Source: Bretschneidera sinensis | Lineage: Eukaryota; Streptophyta; Magnoliopsida; Brassicales; Akaniaceae | Length of the DNA stretch: 64,000 nt | NCBI GenBank assembly: GCA_023935145.1 | Contig: CM043702.1 | Location: 107,976,088 to 108,040,087, forward strand | Direction: 5' to 3' | Shown here: positions 54,091 through 64,000 of the stretch, in pieces | Layout of the letters: each line of letters opens with the position of its first letter | Numbering within the stretch: the stretch's first letter is position 1 | The notes under the pieces: model-generated | The model's input: the letters and a program-made list of their open reading frames with translations, nothing else | Database searches by the model: none | Told to the model about the DNA's origin: nothing | Made by a program: the position numbers and the translations under genes

Positions 54091-54838
54091 CTAATGCTCG
54101 GCTTTGAAAGTTTTGGTCCGAGTGAGTGATAAGCAGCTCACATGCTCGGACTTAGAGAATTTGAGCCGAGCGTGTGGCAAGCAGCTCACACGCTCTGACT
54201 TGGAGAATTTAGGCTGAGTGTGTGGCAAGCAGCTCACACGCTCGAACTTGGAGAATTTAGGCTGAGTGTGTGGCAAGCAGCTCACACGCTCGGACTTGGA
54301 GAATTTAGGCTGAGTGTGTGACGAGTAGCTCACATGCTCGGACTTAGAGAATTTAGGCCGAGTGTGTGACAAGTAGCTCACATGCTCGGACTTTGGAAGA
54401 TTTAGGCCAAGTGTGTGACAAGCAGCTCACACGCTCGGACTTGCAGAATTTAGGTCGAGTGTGTGACAAATAACCCACATGCTCAGACTTGGAGAATTTA
54501 GGCCGAGCGTGTGACAAGCAGCTCACACGCTCAGACTTTGGAGGATTTAGGCTGAGTGTGTGATAAGCAGCTCACACACTCGGACTTAGAGAATTTAGGC
54601 CGAGTGTGTGATAAGCAGCTTACACGCTCGAACTTAGAGAATTTACGCCGAGTGTGTGACAAGCAACTTGCACGCTCAGACTTGGAGAATTTAGGCCGAG
54701 TGTGTGACAAGCAGCTCGCACGCTCAAACTTGGAGAATTTAAGACGCGTGTGTGACGAGCAGCCCACATGCTCAGACTTGGATAATTTAGGCCGAGTGTG
54801 TGACAAGCAGCTCACACACTCGAACTTAGACAATTTTT
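54091..54838. repeat. 48 bp tandem array, about 15.5 copies, in the Tat 3' untranslated region
   Basis: The unit contains GGCCGAGTGTGTGACAAGCA, CTCACACGCTCGGACTTGG and AGAATTTA. The period is 48 in most units; a few (near 54390 and 54535) have one extra base, which splits the open frames. Because 48 is 16 codons, both strands are open for long stretches (54556-54840 plus: RVCDKQLTRSNLENLG-like; 54091-54381 and 54531-54833 minus: SHTRPKFSKSERVSCL-like). Satellite-like arrays at this place are known for Tat elements. Confidence 0.95.
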
Positions 54839-55534
54839 AGGAGACTTCTAGGCTTTTGTCCTTTTGTCCTTGGCCCCTCTGGACTTTATTTCTTAGGCTT
54901 TTTCTTTGGGCCAACTGGGCTTCTTCACTTTGGGTCCTCAAGGGCCTATTAGGGTTTCATCTTTTTGGGCCCTCAAGGTCCTTTTAGAATTTTTTCTTTT
55001 TGTGGCGTCAGATTATATTAAATGGGGGCGACTACTTTTTGGATAACGGCGTGTATTTATTAAATTTACAGCTTTTTGCCTAGGGGAAAGTGAACAGCAT
55101 CTGAGGTACAGAAGATGTCGATCCTTTATAACAGTTGGCATCTTGGAGAGAGCAAATGACGCCTAGGAGATATCGAGGGTCACGTCTCTTCAGCTGAAGA
55201 GAGATTAATGATCCTCGTTCCTGCCACTTCAATCTCTATATAAGGGTGATTCCTTCCTCTCTTCTTTTCGTTTCATTTCTTGCATTCTTAGAGTTTTTGA
55301 GAGAGAAAGAAATCTTGAGAGCGCACGAAGTCTACTTGAGGGTTCAGAAATCTTGATTACTAGCTCGAAGTTACTTTTGTGGATTGGAAGAGGGTCCTAG
55401 TAGATTGCTCGTTAAGGTTGCTAGGAGAGCTCAAGTCCGGGTGATTTGTTGGAGGGGTGCTCGTTGCAAGGAGACCGAGGCCATGCACGTGAGTTACGTA
55501 CATCCCCTTAGTGAGTTTTTCTATCCTTTTTACC
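54839..55534 (+). other. Leader of the Tat antisense gene
   Basis: 54839-55020 has two diverged copies of a TTTTGGGCCCTCAAGGGCC-like block. A TATA-like CTATATAAGG is at 55236-55245, followed by a CT-rich TTCCTTCCTCTCTTC stretch and GAGAGAGAAAGAAATC, typical of a plant 5' UTR. The start codon at 55535 follows some 290 bases later. Confidence 0.6.
55236..55245 (+). promoter_or_regulatory. Possible TATA box of the antisense gene
   Basis: CTATATAAGG followed by a pyrimidine-rich leader. Its position upstream of a spliced ORF on the strand opposite to pol suggests an own promoter. Confidence 0.55.
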
Positions 55535-57489
55535 ATGTCTGAACCTAGGTTAAGTGATGGTAGTGAAAACAATGGGAACCTGTCATGGGAGCTAGAGGAG
55601 GCCATAAATGTCTCCTCTAGTGAGGATAACTCTTCACTGGAGGTCGTTCCTTGGGAGGGTAACATTGCCATGGTTCCCTTCATCCCCGAGGAAGAGGATG
55701 AGAAGGAAAGTGATGAGGGGGCCTCATTCGAAGACTAGGACGAGGCCGACCATACCCTGGTGGAGATAAGGGGGGATATGGCCTGGGAGGAGAAGAAGGA
55801 GTGGTCATTTATGGCCAACTCCGTGCCCAGTGCGATAGTTGAAAGACACCTTTCAACAATAAGGAAGACTTATCGTATCCCCTTGGAGTATGCTCTCAGA
55901 GCACCAGAGGGTGGGGAGAAGGCATGTGATGTTCTTTCGAGCTGCGTGTCTTATGAGCTGTGCATTTACAAACAACACATGAATGTTGGGCTCAGGTTTC
56001 CCCTCCACCTTTTCTTCTGCACGGTGCTAAGATACTTCGGTATCGCACTATGCCAACTGGTTCCCAACTCAGTGCGGCTCATAATGGCTTTCATAACCAT
56101 GTGTACGAAAGTGGGTGGCATGATGAACTTCAACATCTTCAAGGCCCGCTTCAAGATAGGCAAGCACGGGGAGACTGGGTGGATCGTGGTCAGCTCGAGG
56201 GCCAAGAGGAGGGTACTGAAGAAGAAGCCGTCCTCCATTAAGAAGTGGAAGAAATCATTCTTCTATGTTCAAAGTGCCAAGAGCTTCAATATCTCCCTCA
56301 GCTGGAGTCTTGACCGTGCGGGTAAGTGCAAGAAGCCACACCTCCTACACCGAGAGCAAGAGACATTGAAGGCAATGCTGGCCGCGCCCCTAGACATAGA
56401 AGTTCTTTATGACAATGAAGAGCTTGCGAGGCGTGGCCTCTGCCCAGCCTGCCCTGCTGCTAATATGGAGGATGGTAATTTTGCCTTCATTTTTATGTTT
56501 TAACTCTTATTTGTTTATCTTATAACTTGACTTACTAATGGTTTTCCCTTATGCAGAGATGGAGCTGGCTACCAAAGCTAAAGAGAGGGCCATGAGGATG
56601 GCCAAGGAAAAGAAGAGGGCCTCGGAGGGGGAGGACGCGACCCCGACCCAAGGCCAAAAGAAGAGGGCTCGGGCATCCTCTCCTGTCCCTCTTGCAGTGG
56701 AGAGCCCTCCGAGGCCTCGTCCCAAGTCGAGGGTTCCCCCAGCGAGCCCCTCAGCAGAGTCACCCTAAGGCCTGTCCTCATTCAAGGGGCCTCCTACTTC
56801 TGCTACTCCCTTCACGCCTTAGTAGGCATTGAAGGTCGACGACTCGGTCTTTACCTACCCTAAGGTAGCCCGAGAGCACCTCATCATGGGGATCCCTCCT
56901 CGTGATATGCTGGAGGTCTCTTCGAAGCCCCTAGAGCAGCTTTGCTCTGCAGTTGAGGCTATGACCTCCCAGGTATGACTTTCTCCCTTTCTTTCTTGAT
57001 TTAGGCTTTTTCTCTAACTGTTTTTTCCAATGACCTTCTGCACTTGTTTCAGATCGACATGCTCGTTGGCATCATTTCCCGTCACTGCATGGACATGGTG
57101 GAGAAGCTGGGAAGTGCAAGCAAAAGTTGGATGAAATTCGAGCAGAGAGGGCCACGGAGGAGGCCATCAGGGAGAGGGACCTCCAGTGCCAAGCCGAGGA
57201 CGTGGCCCTCGCATCTGAGCAACAGGCGCTGGAGGAGGCTACCAAGGCTATGCTGAAGGCTACTGAGGAGGCCTTAGTCTCCTTCAGGGACTCAAAAACC
57301 TTCAAAGAGGCCTTGGTGGAGGAGGCTGGGGAGTAGTTCCTCGAGGGCTTTTACAAGGCCAAGAGGAAGGCTGCGACTCTCTTCCCCGAGGTCGACTTCT
57401 CTGGCCTTGAGCTGGAATCTTCTAGAGAGGAGGAGGGGGTTGCTGCCGGCGCTATGGATGTCGAGGACACAGTTGGGGGCGGGTTTTGA
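55535..57489 (+). pseudogene. Antisense ORF of the Tat element (Transposase_28-type protein), three exons
   Basis: Exons 55535-56474, 56557-56972 and 57053-57489 with GT..AG introns of 82 and 80 bp. Exon 1 opens MSEPRLSDGSENNG in an acidic region, then has the conserved GLRFPLHLFFCTVLRYFGIA, LCQLVPNSVRLIMAFITMC region known from the family called putative gypsy-type transposon (PF04195), and WIVVSSRAKRRV. Exon 2 is Lys/Arg/Pro-rich, nuclear-signal-like (KKRARASSPVP). Exon 3 is an Ala/Glu-rich coiled coil (TEEAIRERDLQCQAEDVALA). Stops: TAG 55736, TAA 56766, TAG 57334, and a shift near 57120. Function of such proteins is unknown; they do not encode a known enzyme. Confidence 0.78.
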
Positions 57490-57690
57490 TATGCCCTCGA
57501 GGATAAGCCTCCTCGGGTAGATTAGGATTTTTACTTTTCTTTCTTGTTTATCAAGGCTGATAGCGCCCATTTTTGTAATAGTTTATTTAATGAAAATCTA
57601 GTTTTTGCAAATCTCGAGCCTTTATTATTTTATGCTTTCTACATTTTACATTATTGAGGTGAGGCAGGTCAAGCCCAGACTTAGGTTACT
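57490..57690. other. Gap between antisense gene and integrase
   Basis: It contains TTTGTAATAGTTTATTTAATGAAAATC (57573 on), likely the 3' UTR of the antisense gene, overlapping the end of pol on the other strand. Confidence 0.45.
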
Positions 57691-58990
57691 TATAGAACTT
57701 GTGGAGATTTTCTGCATTCCAAATGCGCGGGATAGGCTTTCCATTTAGTTCCTCAAGTTCGAAGGTGATAGCTCGACATACTTTCTTGATCCGATACGGA
57801 CCTTCCCAGTTTAGAACGAGTTTCCCCGTTTCCCGAAGACCAAATACTCTGCTTTTTCGGAGGACGAGGTCACGTAGCCTGAAGTTTCTGTTTCAAACTT
57901 GGGAGTTGTAGTACCAGGTTGTCCTTTGTTGGTATGCGGCCAGACGGATTTGGGCTTTGTCTTAGGCTTCGTCAATCAATTCAGCGTTCATTCGCAAGCC
58001 TTCCTCATTATTACTTTGTTTGAAGTGTTGCACGCGCATTGAGGGTACCCCGATCTCAAAAGGGATGACTACTTCTGAACCATATGCCATGAAGAACGGG
58101 GTTTCCCTTGTGGGAGTATGATTGTTCGGTATGCCCAGAGGACATTGGGAAGCTGGTCAACCCATTGTTTATTTGCTTCAATAAGTCTTTTCTTGATACC
58201 TTGTAGAAGCGTCCTATTGGTTACCTTGGTTTGGCCATTAGCTTGTGGGTATCCAACAGACGAGAATCGATGCTCGATGTGGAGGTCTTCACAAAACGTT
58301 TTGAATCGGATGCTGTCAAATTGTTTGCCATTATCGATTATTAGTACCCGAGGTATGCCGAACCGGCATACGATGGATTTCCAAACAAAGTTTCAGGTTT
58401 GGTGATCCGTTATGCTGCCCAGCGGTTCTGCTTCGACCCATTTGGTGAAATAGTTGATGGCTATGATGAGATGCTTTCTTTGCCCGAAAGTTCTGGTGAA
58501 AGGGTCGAGTATATCAATTCCCCACATAGCGAAGAGGAGAGGACTCGTGATCGAGGTGAGTGGGTTGGCTGGCTGGTAAGGTATGGGAGAATACTGTTGG
58601 CAGCTTTTGCATTTTCAGACTAAATCCGCAGCATCTTCCTTTATTCCGGGCCACCTATTGAAGCACCTTGAAGGTGAGGGCCCGGGCCCCGAGGTGATTC
58701 CCACATATCCCTTCATGGATTTCTCGAAGAGCGTAGTTGGCTTCAGTGGGGTTGAGGCACCTTAGGTAGGGCGTGGTTAAGGCTCTTTTATATAGTTATC
58801 CATCCATGACCGTGTATCGAGATGTGTGGGAGATCAGCTTCCTTGCTTTATTCCTTTTCTCGGGGACTTCCCCATTTTTCAAGTACCAGAGTATTGGGTC
58901 CATCCACAATTCTTCTTCCACTACGAGTATTACTGGAGCTTCATCAATGCTGGGGATGGCGAGGGTTTCGAGGTACACGGCTTGAGTTGG
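57691..58990 (-). pseudogene. Tat integrase
   Basis: Minus-strand reading: zinc-region end CKSCQQYSPIPYQPANPLTS; core WGIDILDPFTRTFGQRKHLI with the first Asp (about 58530); YFTKWVEAEPL; RFGIPRVLIIDNGKQFD with the second Asp (about 58345); GYPQANGQTKVTNRTLLQGI, where the usual catalytic Glu of QANGQTE is Lys (about 58229); QWVDQLPNVLWAYRT. Stops at about 58390 and 58060 and small shifts break it. Confidence 0.87.
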
Positions 58991-59500
58991 TTTGAGATGT
59001 CGAGATAAAGCCAGCCGAACTAAGACATCTGCTTTTGAGTTCTCTGCCCGCAGGACATGAGTTATTCGGAACGTTTTGAACCTAGCGGTGAGTTCCCTTA
59101 CCTTCTCTTCGGGCTTTGAATTCTTCTGTCATCTGACTTACCACTAACTGTGAGTCACTGTATGCGTCCAGGACCTCGACGACCAATGCTTTTGCTAATT
59201 TCAAACCCACGAGTAGGGCTTCGTACTCTGCCTCGTTGTTGGTGGCTTTAAATTCGAACCTTAAGGCGTATTCAATGACGAATCCATCCGGGCTACAGAG
59301 AATTAGTCCCACCCCACTCCTGGTGGTGTTCGAGGATCCGTCCACATAAAGGGTCCACCTTGGAGGCTGCTTCTTCAATCCCGAACTTGCCTCTTCGATC
59401 GGGCCTATTGGGAGGGTGGTTTCGACGATGAAATCAGATATCAAACTCCCCAAGTTCTACCGACCATTTGACCATTCTCTTGGAGACGTCTAGATTGTGT
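58991..59500 (-). pseudogene. Tat second RNase H (archaeal-type)
   Basis: 59082-59453 reads RWTLYVDGSSNTTRSGVGLI, ATNNEAEYEALLVGLKLAKA, LDAYSDSQLVVSQM. Catalytic Asp, Glu and Asp (YVDG, NEAEYE, YSDS) are all present; the C-terminal His/Asp region is frameshifted after EEFKARREGK. Its presence after the normal RT-RNase H places the element in the Tat clade. Confidence 0.9.
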
Positions 59501-60740
59501 AAGACCTACCTTAGGGGCTGACTTGTCAAGAGGACGATAGTGTGCGCTTGGAAATATAGCCAGAGCTTTCGCGCTACAACTATGAAGGCGTAAGCTATCT
59601 TCTCTATCGGGGGATACCTCACTTCTGCCTCGTAGAGGATTTTGCTGATGTAATAGATAAGCTTTTGGACATCTGCTTCTTCTTGGATCAGGACGAAGGC
59701 TACGACGTTCTGTCCCGCTGACAAGTGTAGGAACAACTCATCACTTGGGAGAGGCTTGGTCAAGAACGGGGGCGAACTTAGGTACTTCTTCATCTCCTCG
59801 AACACTTGCTGACAGTCTTTTGTCTAGGCGAAATCTTTTACTTTCCTGATGGCTTTGAAGAAAGGTAGGCATCTTTTCGCAGATTTGGACATGAAGCGGT
59901 TCAGGGCTGCTATTCTTCCGGTGAGCCGTTGCACTTCCTTCATGGTCTTAAGAAGGGCTATATCAAGGATGGCCTTTATTTTTTCTGATCTAGCTTCTAT
60001 TCCTCTTTGAGTGACCATGAAGCCCAAGAATTTTCCTCATGTTACTCCGAAGGCGAATTTCGCCAAGTTCAACCTCATCTTATGCTTGCGCAACACTTCG
60101 AATGCTTATTCCAAGTCGAAGTCGTGATTTTATGCCTCGGTGTTCTTGATTAACATGTCATCCACGTAGACTTTCATGTTCCACCCAATCTATTCTTTGA
60201 AGATCTTGTTTACTAGCCTTTGGTAAGTAGCCCCAGCGTTTTTGAGTCCGAATGGCATGACTTTGTAACAATACAGCCCCTGGCTGGTGACAAAGGCGGT
60301 CTTGTCTTGGTCGGGCTCATACATGAGGATCTGGTTGTATCCGAAATATGCATCCATAAAGGTGAGGAGCTCATGACCTGAGGTAGCGTCCACTAGCTGG
60401 TCCATCCACTGCAGAGGAAACCGTCCTTTGGGTAGGCCTTGTTCAGATTGGTGAAGTCGATGCAGATCCGCCACTTGTCATTGGACTTTTGTACAATCAC
60501 TACATTGGACACCCAGTCGGGGTATTTTGCCTCCCGGATGAAACCAAGTTGAAACAACTTGTCTACTTCTATTTTAATGGCAGCTTGTCGCTCTGGGGCA
60601 AATGTTCTTCTCTTCTGAATGACGGGCTTAAGCTTTAGGTCCATGTTCAGACAATGTTTGATAGTTTTAGGGTCAATCAGGGGCATGTTTGACGTGGACC
60701 AGGCGAACAAGTCTTGATTTTCCCCGAGGAGGGTGAGGAG
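59501..60740 (-). pseudogene. Tat reverse transcriptase and first RNase H
   Basis: 60393-60710: NMDLKLKPVIQKRRTFAPER, FIREAKYPDWVSNVVIVQKS, WRICIDFTNLNKAYPKD. A shift near 60420. 60190-60474: LLTFMDAYFGYNQILMYEPD with the first Asp, CYKVMPFGLKNAGATYQRLV. VYVDDMLIK (60145-60175) is the catalytic box. 59824-60027: GFMVTQRGIEARSEKIKAIL, LTGRIAALNRFMSKS. 59506-59805: RNase H (VAFVLIQEE, YYISKILYEAEVRYPPIEKI). Stops at about 60190, 60125, 60040, 59826 and 59512. Confidence 0.9.
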
Positions 60741-60833
60741 TGCCTTCTTGTGGCTTTCTGGGAGTCTCGACCCGATCTAGACCATTCGGGAAGGATCCTC
60801 TCTAAGGGGAACCGAAGTCAACTCCTCTATAGG

Positions 60834-61328
60834 TCATCCTTTGGGAGTCTTTACCTCGTCCCGGAGATCTTCCACCTCGAGGGGTAGGGATTCAGTCTTC
60901 CTTCCTTCCTTGATGGCGTTCAGGTAGCAAGACCGAGAGGCTTGTTGGTCTCCTCTGACCACTCCTACTCCCTCGTCCGTGGGAAATTTGACCTTCAGAT
61001 GGTAGGTAGAGACAACTACTTTCAGCTTGTTAAGAGTGAGGCGGCCAAGGATCATATTATAAGACGATGGTTGCTTGACTACCAAGAAATTGGTTTGGAC
61101 CGTGTTCGTTCATGGTGTTGTACCTACAATGACGGGGAGGACTATGCTCCCTTTCGCGAACACCAGGGTTCCCCCAAAACCATAGAGAGGGGTGCAGACC
61201 GGCTCCAACTGCTCGTCCTTTAGTTGTATACGTCGAAAAGTATCGCAGAACGGAATGTCCGCTGAACTTCCATTATCTACCAGGATATGCCTTACTTCAT
61301 GGTTGGCCATCGGGAGAGAGACTACCAT
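60834..61328 (-). pseudogene. Tat aspartic protease
   Basis: 61110-61328: HEVRHILVDNGSSADIPFCD with the catalytic Asp (D-N-G variant common in this lineage; many relatives have DGGSSADIL), LYGFGGTLVFAKGSIVLPV. 60834-61085: SSYNMILGRLTLNKLKVVVS, YHLKVKFPTDEGVGVVRGDQ. A shift lies between them at about 61090-61110. Confidence 0.87.
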
Positions 61329-62015
61329 CGCGTCATCATGTGGGGTCTACACTCCCTCCAAATCGTCATTCATAAAGGAGATTACCAAGCTTGACTTCCT
61401 CCGCTTGTGGGGACCATTGACAGAGGCCACGGTTCGGGTGTATGCTTTACTGCTTTGTCCTAAGCTTCTTTTGGCGGCTGGACCTCCGCAGATTGTTTTA
61501 ATAACCCTAATTACCGCCACCTTTTGGTTTCTTTGACCGAATCCTTCTTACCCGGGCTCGGGGTTTTTTTGAGGGTCCTGGCATTCTTACTGTGGGAGCC
61601 GGGAGCATCCAGAGTCTCTTCTAGCTTAATCGAGTGCCTCTCTTCCTCAAAACCAGGTGAACTCCTTCCAGTGCCCCCGACTGATGAGTGCCTCGATCTA
61701 CATCTTCAGGCTATGACATTCTTTGGTTTCATGCCCGTGATTCCTATGGAACCGGCACCATTTCCTCTGGTCTCCGCTGAGGTACAGTGACTTAGGTGGT
61801 CATTAGAGGACTGACCTGTCCTGGAATTGCATTAGGATGTTGGTTCTGTATGTATTGAGGGGGGTGAAGCTGTCGAACCGAGAATGGGGCTTATACCTAC
61901 TTTCTTGGTGAGGCCTCTTGGCCGCTCCTTTCTGGCGATCGAAGTTTTTCCTCTTTTTCTCTGTCTCTCCTTCTTTCTCTCTTCCAAAAGCCTGATCGTC
62001 TTCCGCCAACATATA
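61329..62015 (-). pseudogene. Tat gag, C-terminal part
   Basis: 61803-62012 reads MLAEDDQAFGREKEGETEKK, RKNFDRQKGAAKRPHQESRY, typical of the end of the gag domain (a YxxAEE..-like helix, then a basic linker). 61329-61800 has an HETKEC-like knuckle region on the minus strand (near 61700-61770) and is full of stops. Confidence 0.78.
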
Positions 62016-62661
62016 TGTTGGAAATCACCTCAAGATGCCCAGGTGGTGATCTTCCAAACACCTAAGTCTAGAATGACTTGTAATGAACAGAAACAAACCA
62101 ATTAAATAAAGAGAACACAAGCAATTGTTATCGAGGTTCGGCAATGTGCCTATGTCCCTGTGAGCTCCTCCGAGCTCTCTGTACTAAATCAATGGAGTTC
62201 TTATAATTACAGCAACACCTCTTCAAGAATCCTCTAGTTCTTAAAAAACGAAAGAAGAGAAAAAGAAAGTGATAAGGACTAAGTGTTTCCCTGGATTTTT
62301 CCCCAAGAAAATTCCAATTACAAAGCCCTTGAATCCCCAATCTATACTACTCTCTCTCTAAACAACCAGCCACTCTTGAATGAGATCTATTCTAGTGCCT
62401 CTCTTGTGTTTTGTGTCTTTGCATTCTCACACTTGCACTTGAATTCTCTTGTATGGTGATCTTATATCTTATGTCTTGTTATTGAAGCTAGTTGACCCTT
62501 TATATAGTGCACCAACTTCTTGAACCAATCTTGAAGTCAATCTCAACCCTTAGATCTTGAGGACCAATCAATCATAGCCCTCCACCAAGTCTAAGTGATC
62601 CTATGCGTTTTAATCAAGCCCCATGTACCAAAAGAATAGTGCTGAAAATTGGCATCAGGTG
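62016..62661. repeat. Truncated LTR of the Copia-B/C family
   Basis: It starts TGTTGGAAATCACCTCAAGA and follows the LTRs at 4325 and 33990 through GGTGATCTTCCAAACACC, TGTTATCGAGGTTCGGCAA and the CTCTCTCTAAACAACCAGCC region. It stops near 62660 where an Athila-type LTR begins, so its right third is missing. ATATA precedes it (62011-62015) but is not found at the far side. Confidence 0.85.
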
Positions 62662-63436
62662 TGTGATGAGTACCAAAAATTGTTTTTTTTGGCCACTTAA
62701 TTTACATTTGTTAGCTTAAGAAGTTGTTACTTTGAGTTGTTTTCATTGTTTTTCAGGTTTACAAGCACTGGGAAAGGAGTTCATTAAAATTGCCATTTTG
62801 CTTGTACAAATTAGTCATTTTTGTGGATTTTACTGTATTGATTCAGGAAGAGCCAGGAGATGAGCCATATATGCTTGGAAAGATCCGAAAGTCTATTTTC
62901 TGAGGAATTTTACGGCTCGTAAAAATGATTTTTTTAGAGAAAGTTATGACCATTTTAGTAGACAAGGGTCGAGCTGAAGATGTCTAGTGCGATCAATCGC
63001 ACCAGACTTGCGATCAATCACAAGTGCGCACTTGCACATCTAACATTGGTTAAAAATGCTTTACAGTGCACTAGCATGCGATCGATCGCACCATGCTGCG
63101 ATCGAGCGCACTCGGGCAGTATCCCACATCGAATTTGCAACCCATTGTGCTCCAGGACTCCCCCTATAAAAGCACTATCTCACTTCATCATTCAGTGTGC
63201 AATTCCTGGGCCATTTGGTGTAATCCAGTGGACGTCTAGTAGCATTCTGGTGGATCTCGAAGGCTTTGCTACCACGAGGGGAAGCACCGCCCAACAACGA
63301 GTGGAATTTCTCCCTTGTATAGTAATTTATTTCTTTTTATTTAGTTTTAAAGTTTAATTTTAGCACTTGTATTGTGAACTTTAGTTTCATAATTATGAGA
63401 GACTAAAATCTTCAGCTAAGGTTGAGCTTAGAACTG
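62662..63436 (+). repeat. Truncated Athila-type LTR variant
   Basis: It starts TGATGAGTACC and aligns with 16382-17751 (GCTTAAGAAGTTGTTACTTTGAGT, TTACAAGCACTGGGAAAGGA, GCTACCACGAGGGGAAGC). It is shorter, carries a private block of GCGATCGATCGC-type repeats (62985-63115) and ends near 63436 inside the LTR at Tat gag. TATA-like CCCTATAAAAGC is at about 63163. Confidence 0.83.
62985..63115. repeat. GCGATCGATCGC-type palindromic cluster
   Basis: GCGATCAATCGCACC (62989), GCGATCAATCACAAG (63012), GCGATCGATCGCACC (63080) and GCGATCGAGCGCACT (63099) are variants of one 15 bp motif, with GTGCGCACTTGCAC between. It sits where the other Athila LTRs have TGTGCGGGATTCCAGC. Confidence 0.85.
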
Positions 63437-64000
63437 AAGATTCTAGACCTCAGTCCATTTTTGAATGCTAGCATCTGGATGTTAGGGTCGAGATCCGGGA
63501 TTTACCATGTAGCTGTGTTGAACCTGGATTATGTAGGCTCGAAGCCTCTCTCTCCGATGCTGGACAATATTGAATAGGCTCTCTGAGGTATTCTTCGGCC
63601 CCTTGCTACTGAGAAAGTGAGAGGCAAAGGCGTAACTGAGCTCTCTAAAGTTGCCAATACTTCCCGGCTTCAAACATGAATACCACGTGCCCGCGGCTTT
63701 CTCAAGTGTCAAGGGGAAGGTGCGACACATAATCGGATCAGAATGCCGATGCAGGGTCATGGTCGTCTTGTAATGTTGCAAGTGGTCCAGTGGGTCTGCC
63801 GAACCGTCATACATTTTGATTTGTGGCATTCTGAAGTTGGGTGGAAGTGGGGTCTTGGATATTGAGCTCATCAAGGATGCTGTGGTTTCGGTGCCTGAGG
63901 GCTCTGTCGATTTTTTTCCTCCATTTCTTCGATTCACCTGTCCAGGTTAGGGTTACTTTTAAAGGAAGAGCTTTCTTTAGACCGACCATAGGGTAGCGAA
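63437..64000 (-). pseudogene. Tat gag, N-terminal and central part (runs off the window)
   Basis: 63482-63937 encodes the retrotransposon gag domain: PNFRMPQIKMYDGSADPLDH, LQHYKTTMTLHRHSDPIMCR, FPLTLEKAAGTWYSCLKPGS, FRELSYAFASHFLSSKGPKN, ESLFNIVQHRRERLRAYIIQ. After a shift near 63490 it goes on as NIQMLAFKNGLRSRIFSS to about 63437, where the insert begins. The N-terminus is past 64000. Confidence 0.88.

Larger units (their letters stand above)
53441..64000 (-). mobile_element. Tat-lineage gypsy retrotransposon with antisense gene, 5' part beyond the window
   Basis: From left to right: 3' LTR (53441-53947), purine tract (53948-53962), 48 bp tandem array, antisense gene (plus, 55535-57489), then on the minus strand integrase, a second RNase H, RT, protease and gag. 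The second, archaeal-type RNase H and an antisense ORF between pol and 3' LTR are known marks of the Tat lineage (Ogre, Retand, Grande and relatives). Gag is split at 62016-63436 by a chimeric insert. Pol has many stops. The 5' LTR is not in view. Confidence 0.88.

Noticed and set aside
54091..54840. Regular 48 bp repeats as a CRISPR array or as genes for repeat proteins
   Set aside because: There are no unique spacers; the units are contiguous, and the setting is a plant retrotransposon 3' region. Long frames on both strands follow from the period being a multiple of three.
55960..56241. Other-frame ORFs over the antisense gene (both strands)
   Set aside because: They overlap the long spliced frame, have no motif, and do not fit the splice sites.

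Overview
The window is nuclear DNA of a flowering plant, probably a dicot. It is AT-rich, holds spliced genes with GT..AG introns, and carries copia elements primed by initiator-Met tRNA, Athila and Tat gypsy elements and a CACTA DNA transposon. I see no intact host gene, no tRNA or rRNA gene, no CRISPR array and nothing prokaryotic. It is best read as one decayed host locus taken apart by nested transposable elements (TEs), followed by a separate Tat-lineage gypsy element.

Host locus (about 20683-51777, minus strand). Nine exon blocks plus a 13-codon tail match the C-terminal half of a plant NUCLEAR PORE ANCHOR (NUA/TPR-like) coiled-coil nucleoporin. They carry stops and frameshifts. They are split by Copia-D and, inside that, a 1.5 kb solo LTR; by a 446 bp solo LTR in an exon; and by a CACTA element in the last exon. 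Copia-A lies downstream of the gene.

Layout. (1) 287-19970: Copia-A (plus; 211 bp LTRs; target-site duplication, TSD, ATAAT), split at 2366-17751 by two Athila-like fragments in opposite orientation. The left fragment (minus) is itself interrupted by Copia-B (4325-10054; TSD GACTT). (2) 20725-40490: CACTA element (plus; TIR CACTACAAGA; TSD TTC) with a broken tnpD-like transposase gene and a six-exon tnpA-like gene; Copia-C (33990-39922, minus) sits just after tnpA. (3) 40491-51777: remaining NUA exons, solo LTR, Copia-D (43674-49496; TSD AAAAC). (4) 51778-53440: AT-rich, with a possible MITE. (5) 53441 to window end: Tat-lineage gypsy element (minus) with 3' LTR, polypurine tract, a 48 bp tandem array, a spliced antisense gene, pol, and a gag split by a copia-LTR/Athila-LTR chimera. 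Its 5' end lies past 64000.

How the parts relate. Copia-B and Copia-C belong to one family and share the same two deletions in pol (RT core and RNase H). Each has its own TSD, so the defective form probably spread using enzymes supplied by other elements. Insertion order follows from nesting: the NUA copy came first, Copia-D is older than the solo LTR inside it, Copia-A is older than the Athila fragments, which are older than Copia-B, and the CACTA is older than Copia-C. The less ordinary observations are the shared deletions, the opposed Athila halves without a TSD, the antisense gene plus 48 bp array in the Tat element, and several in-frame tandem repeats. I found no system that I would call undescribed.
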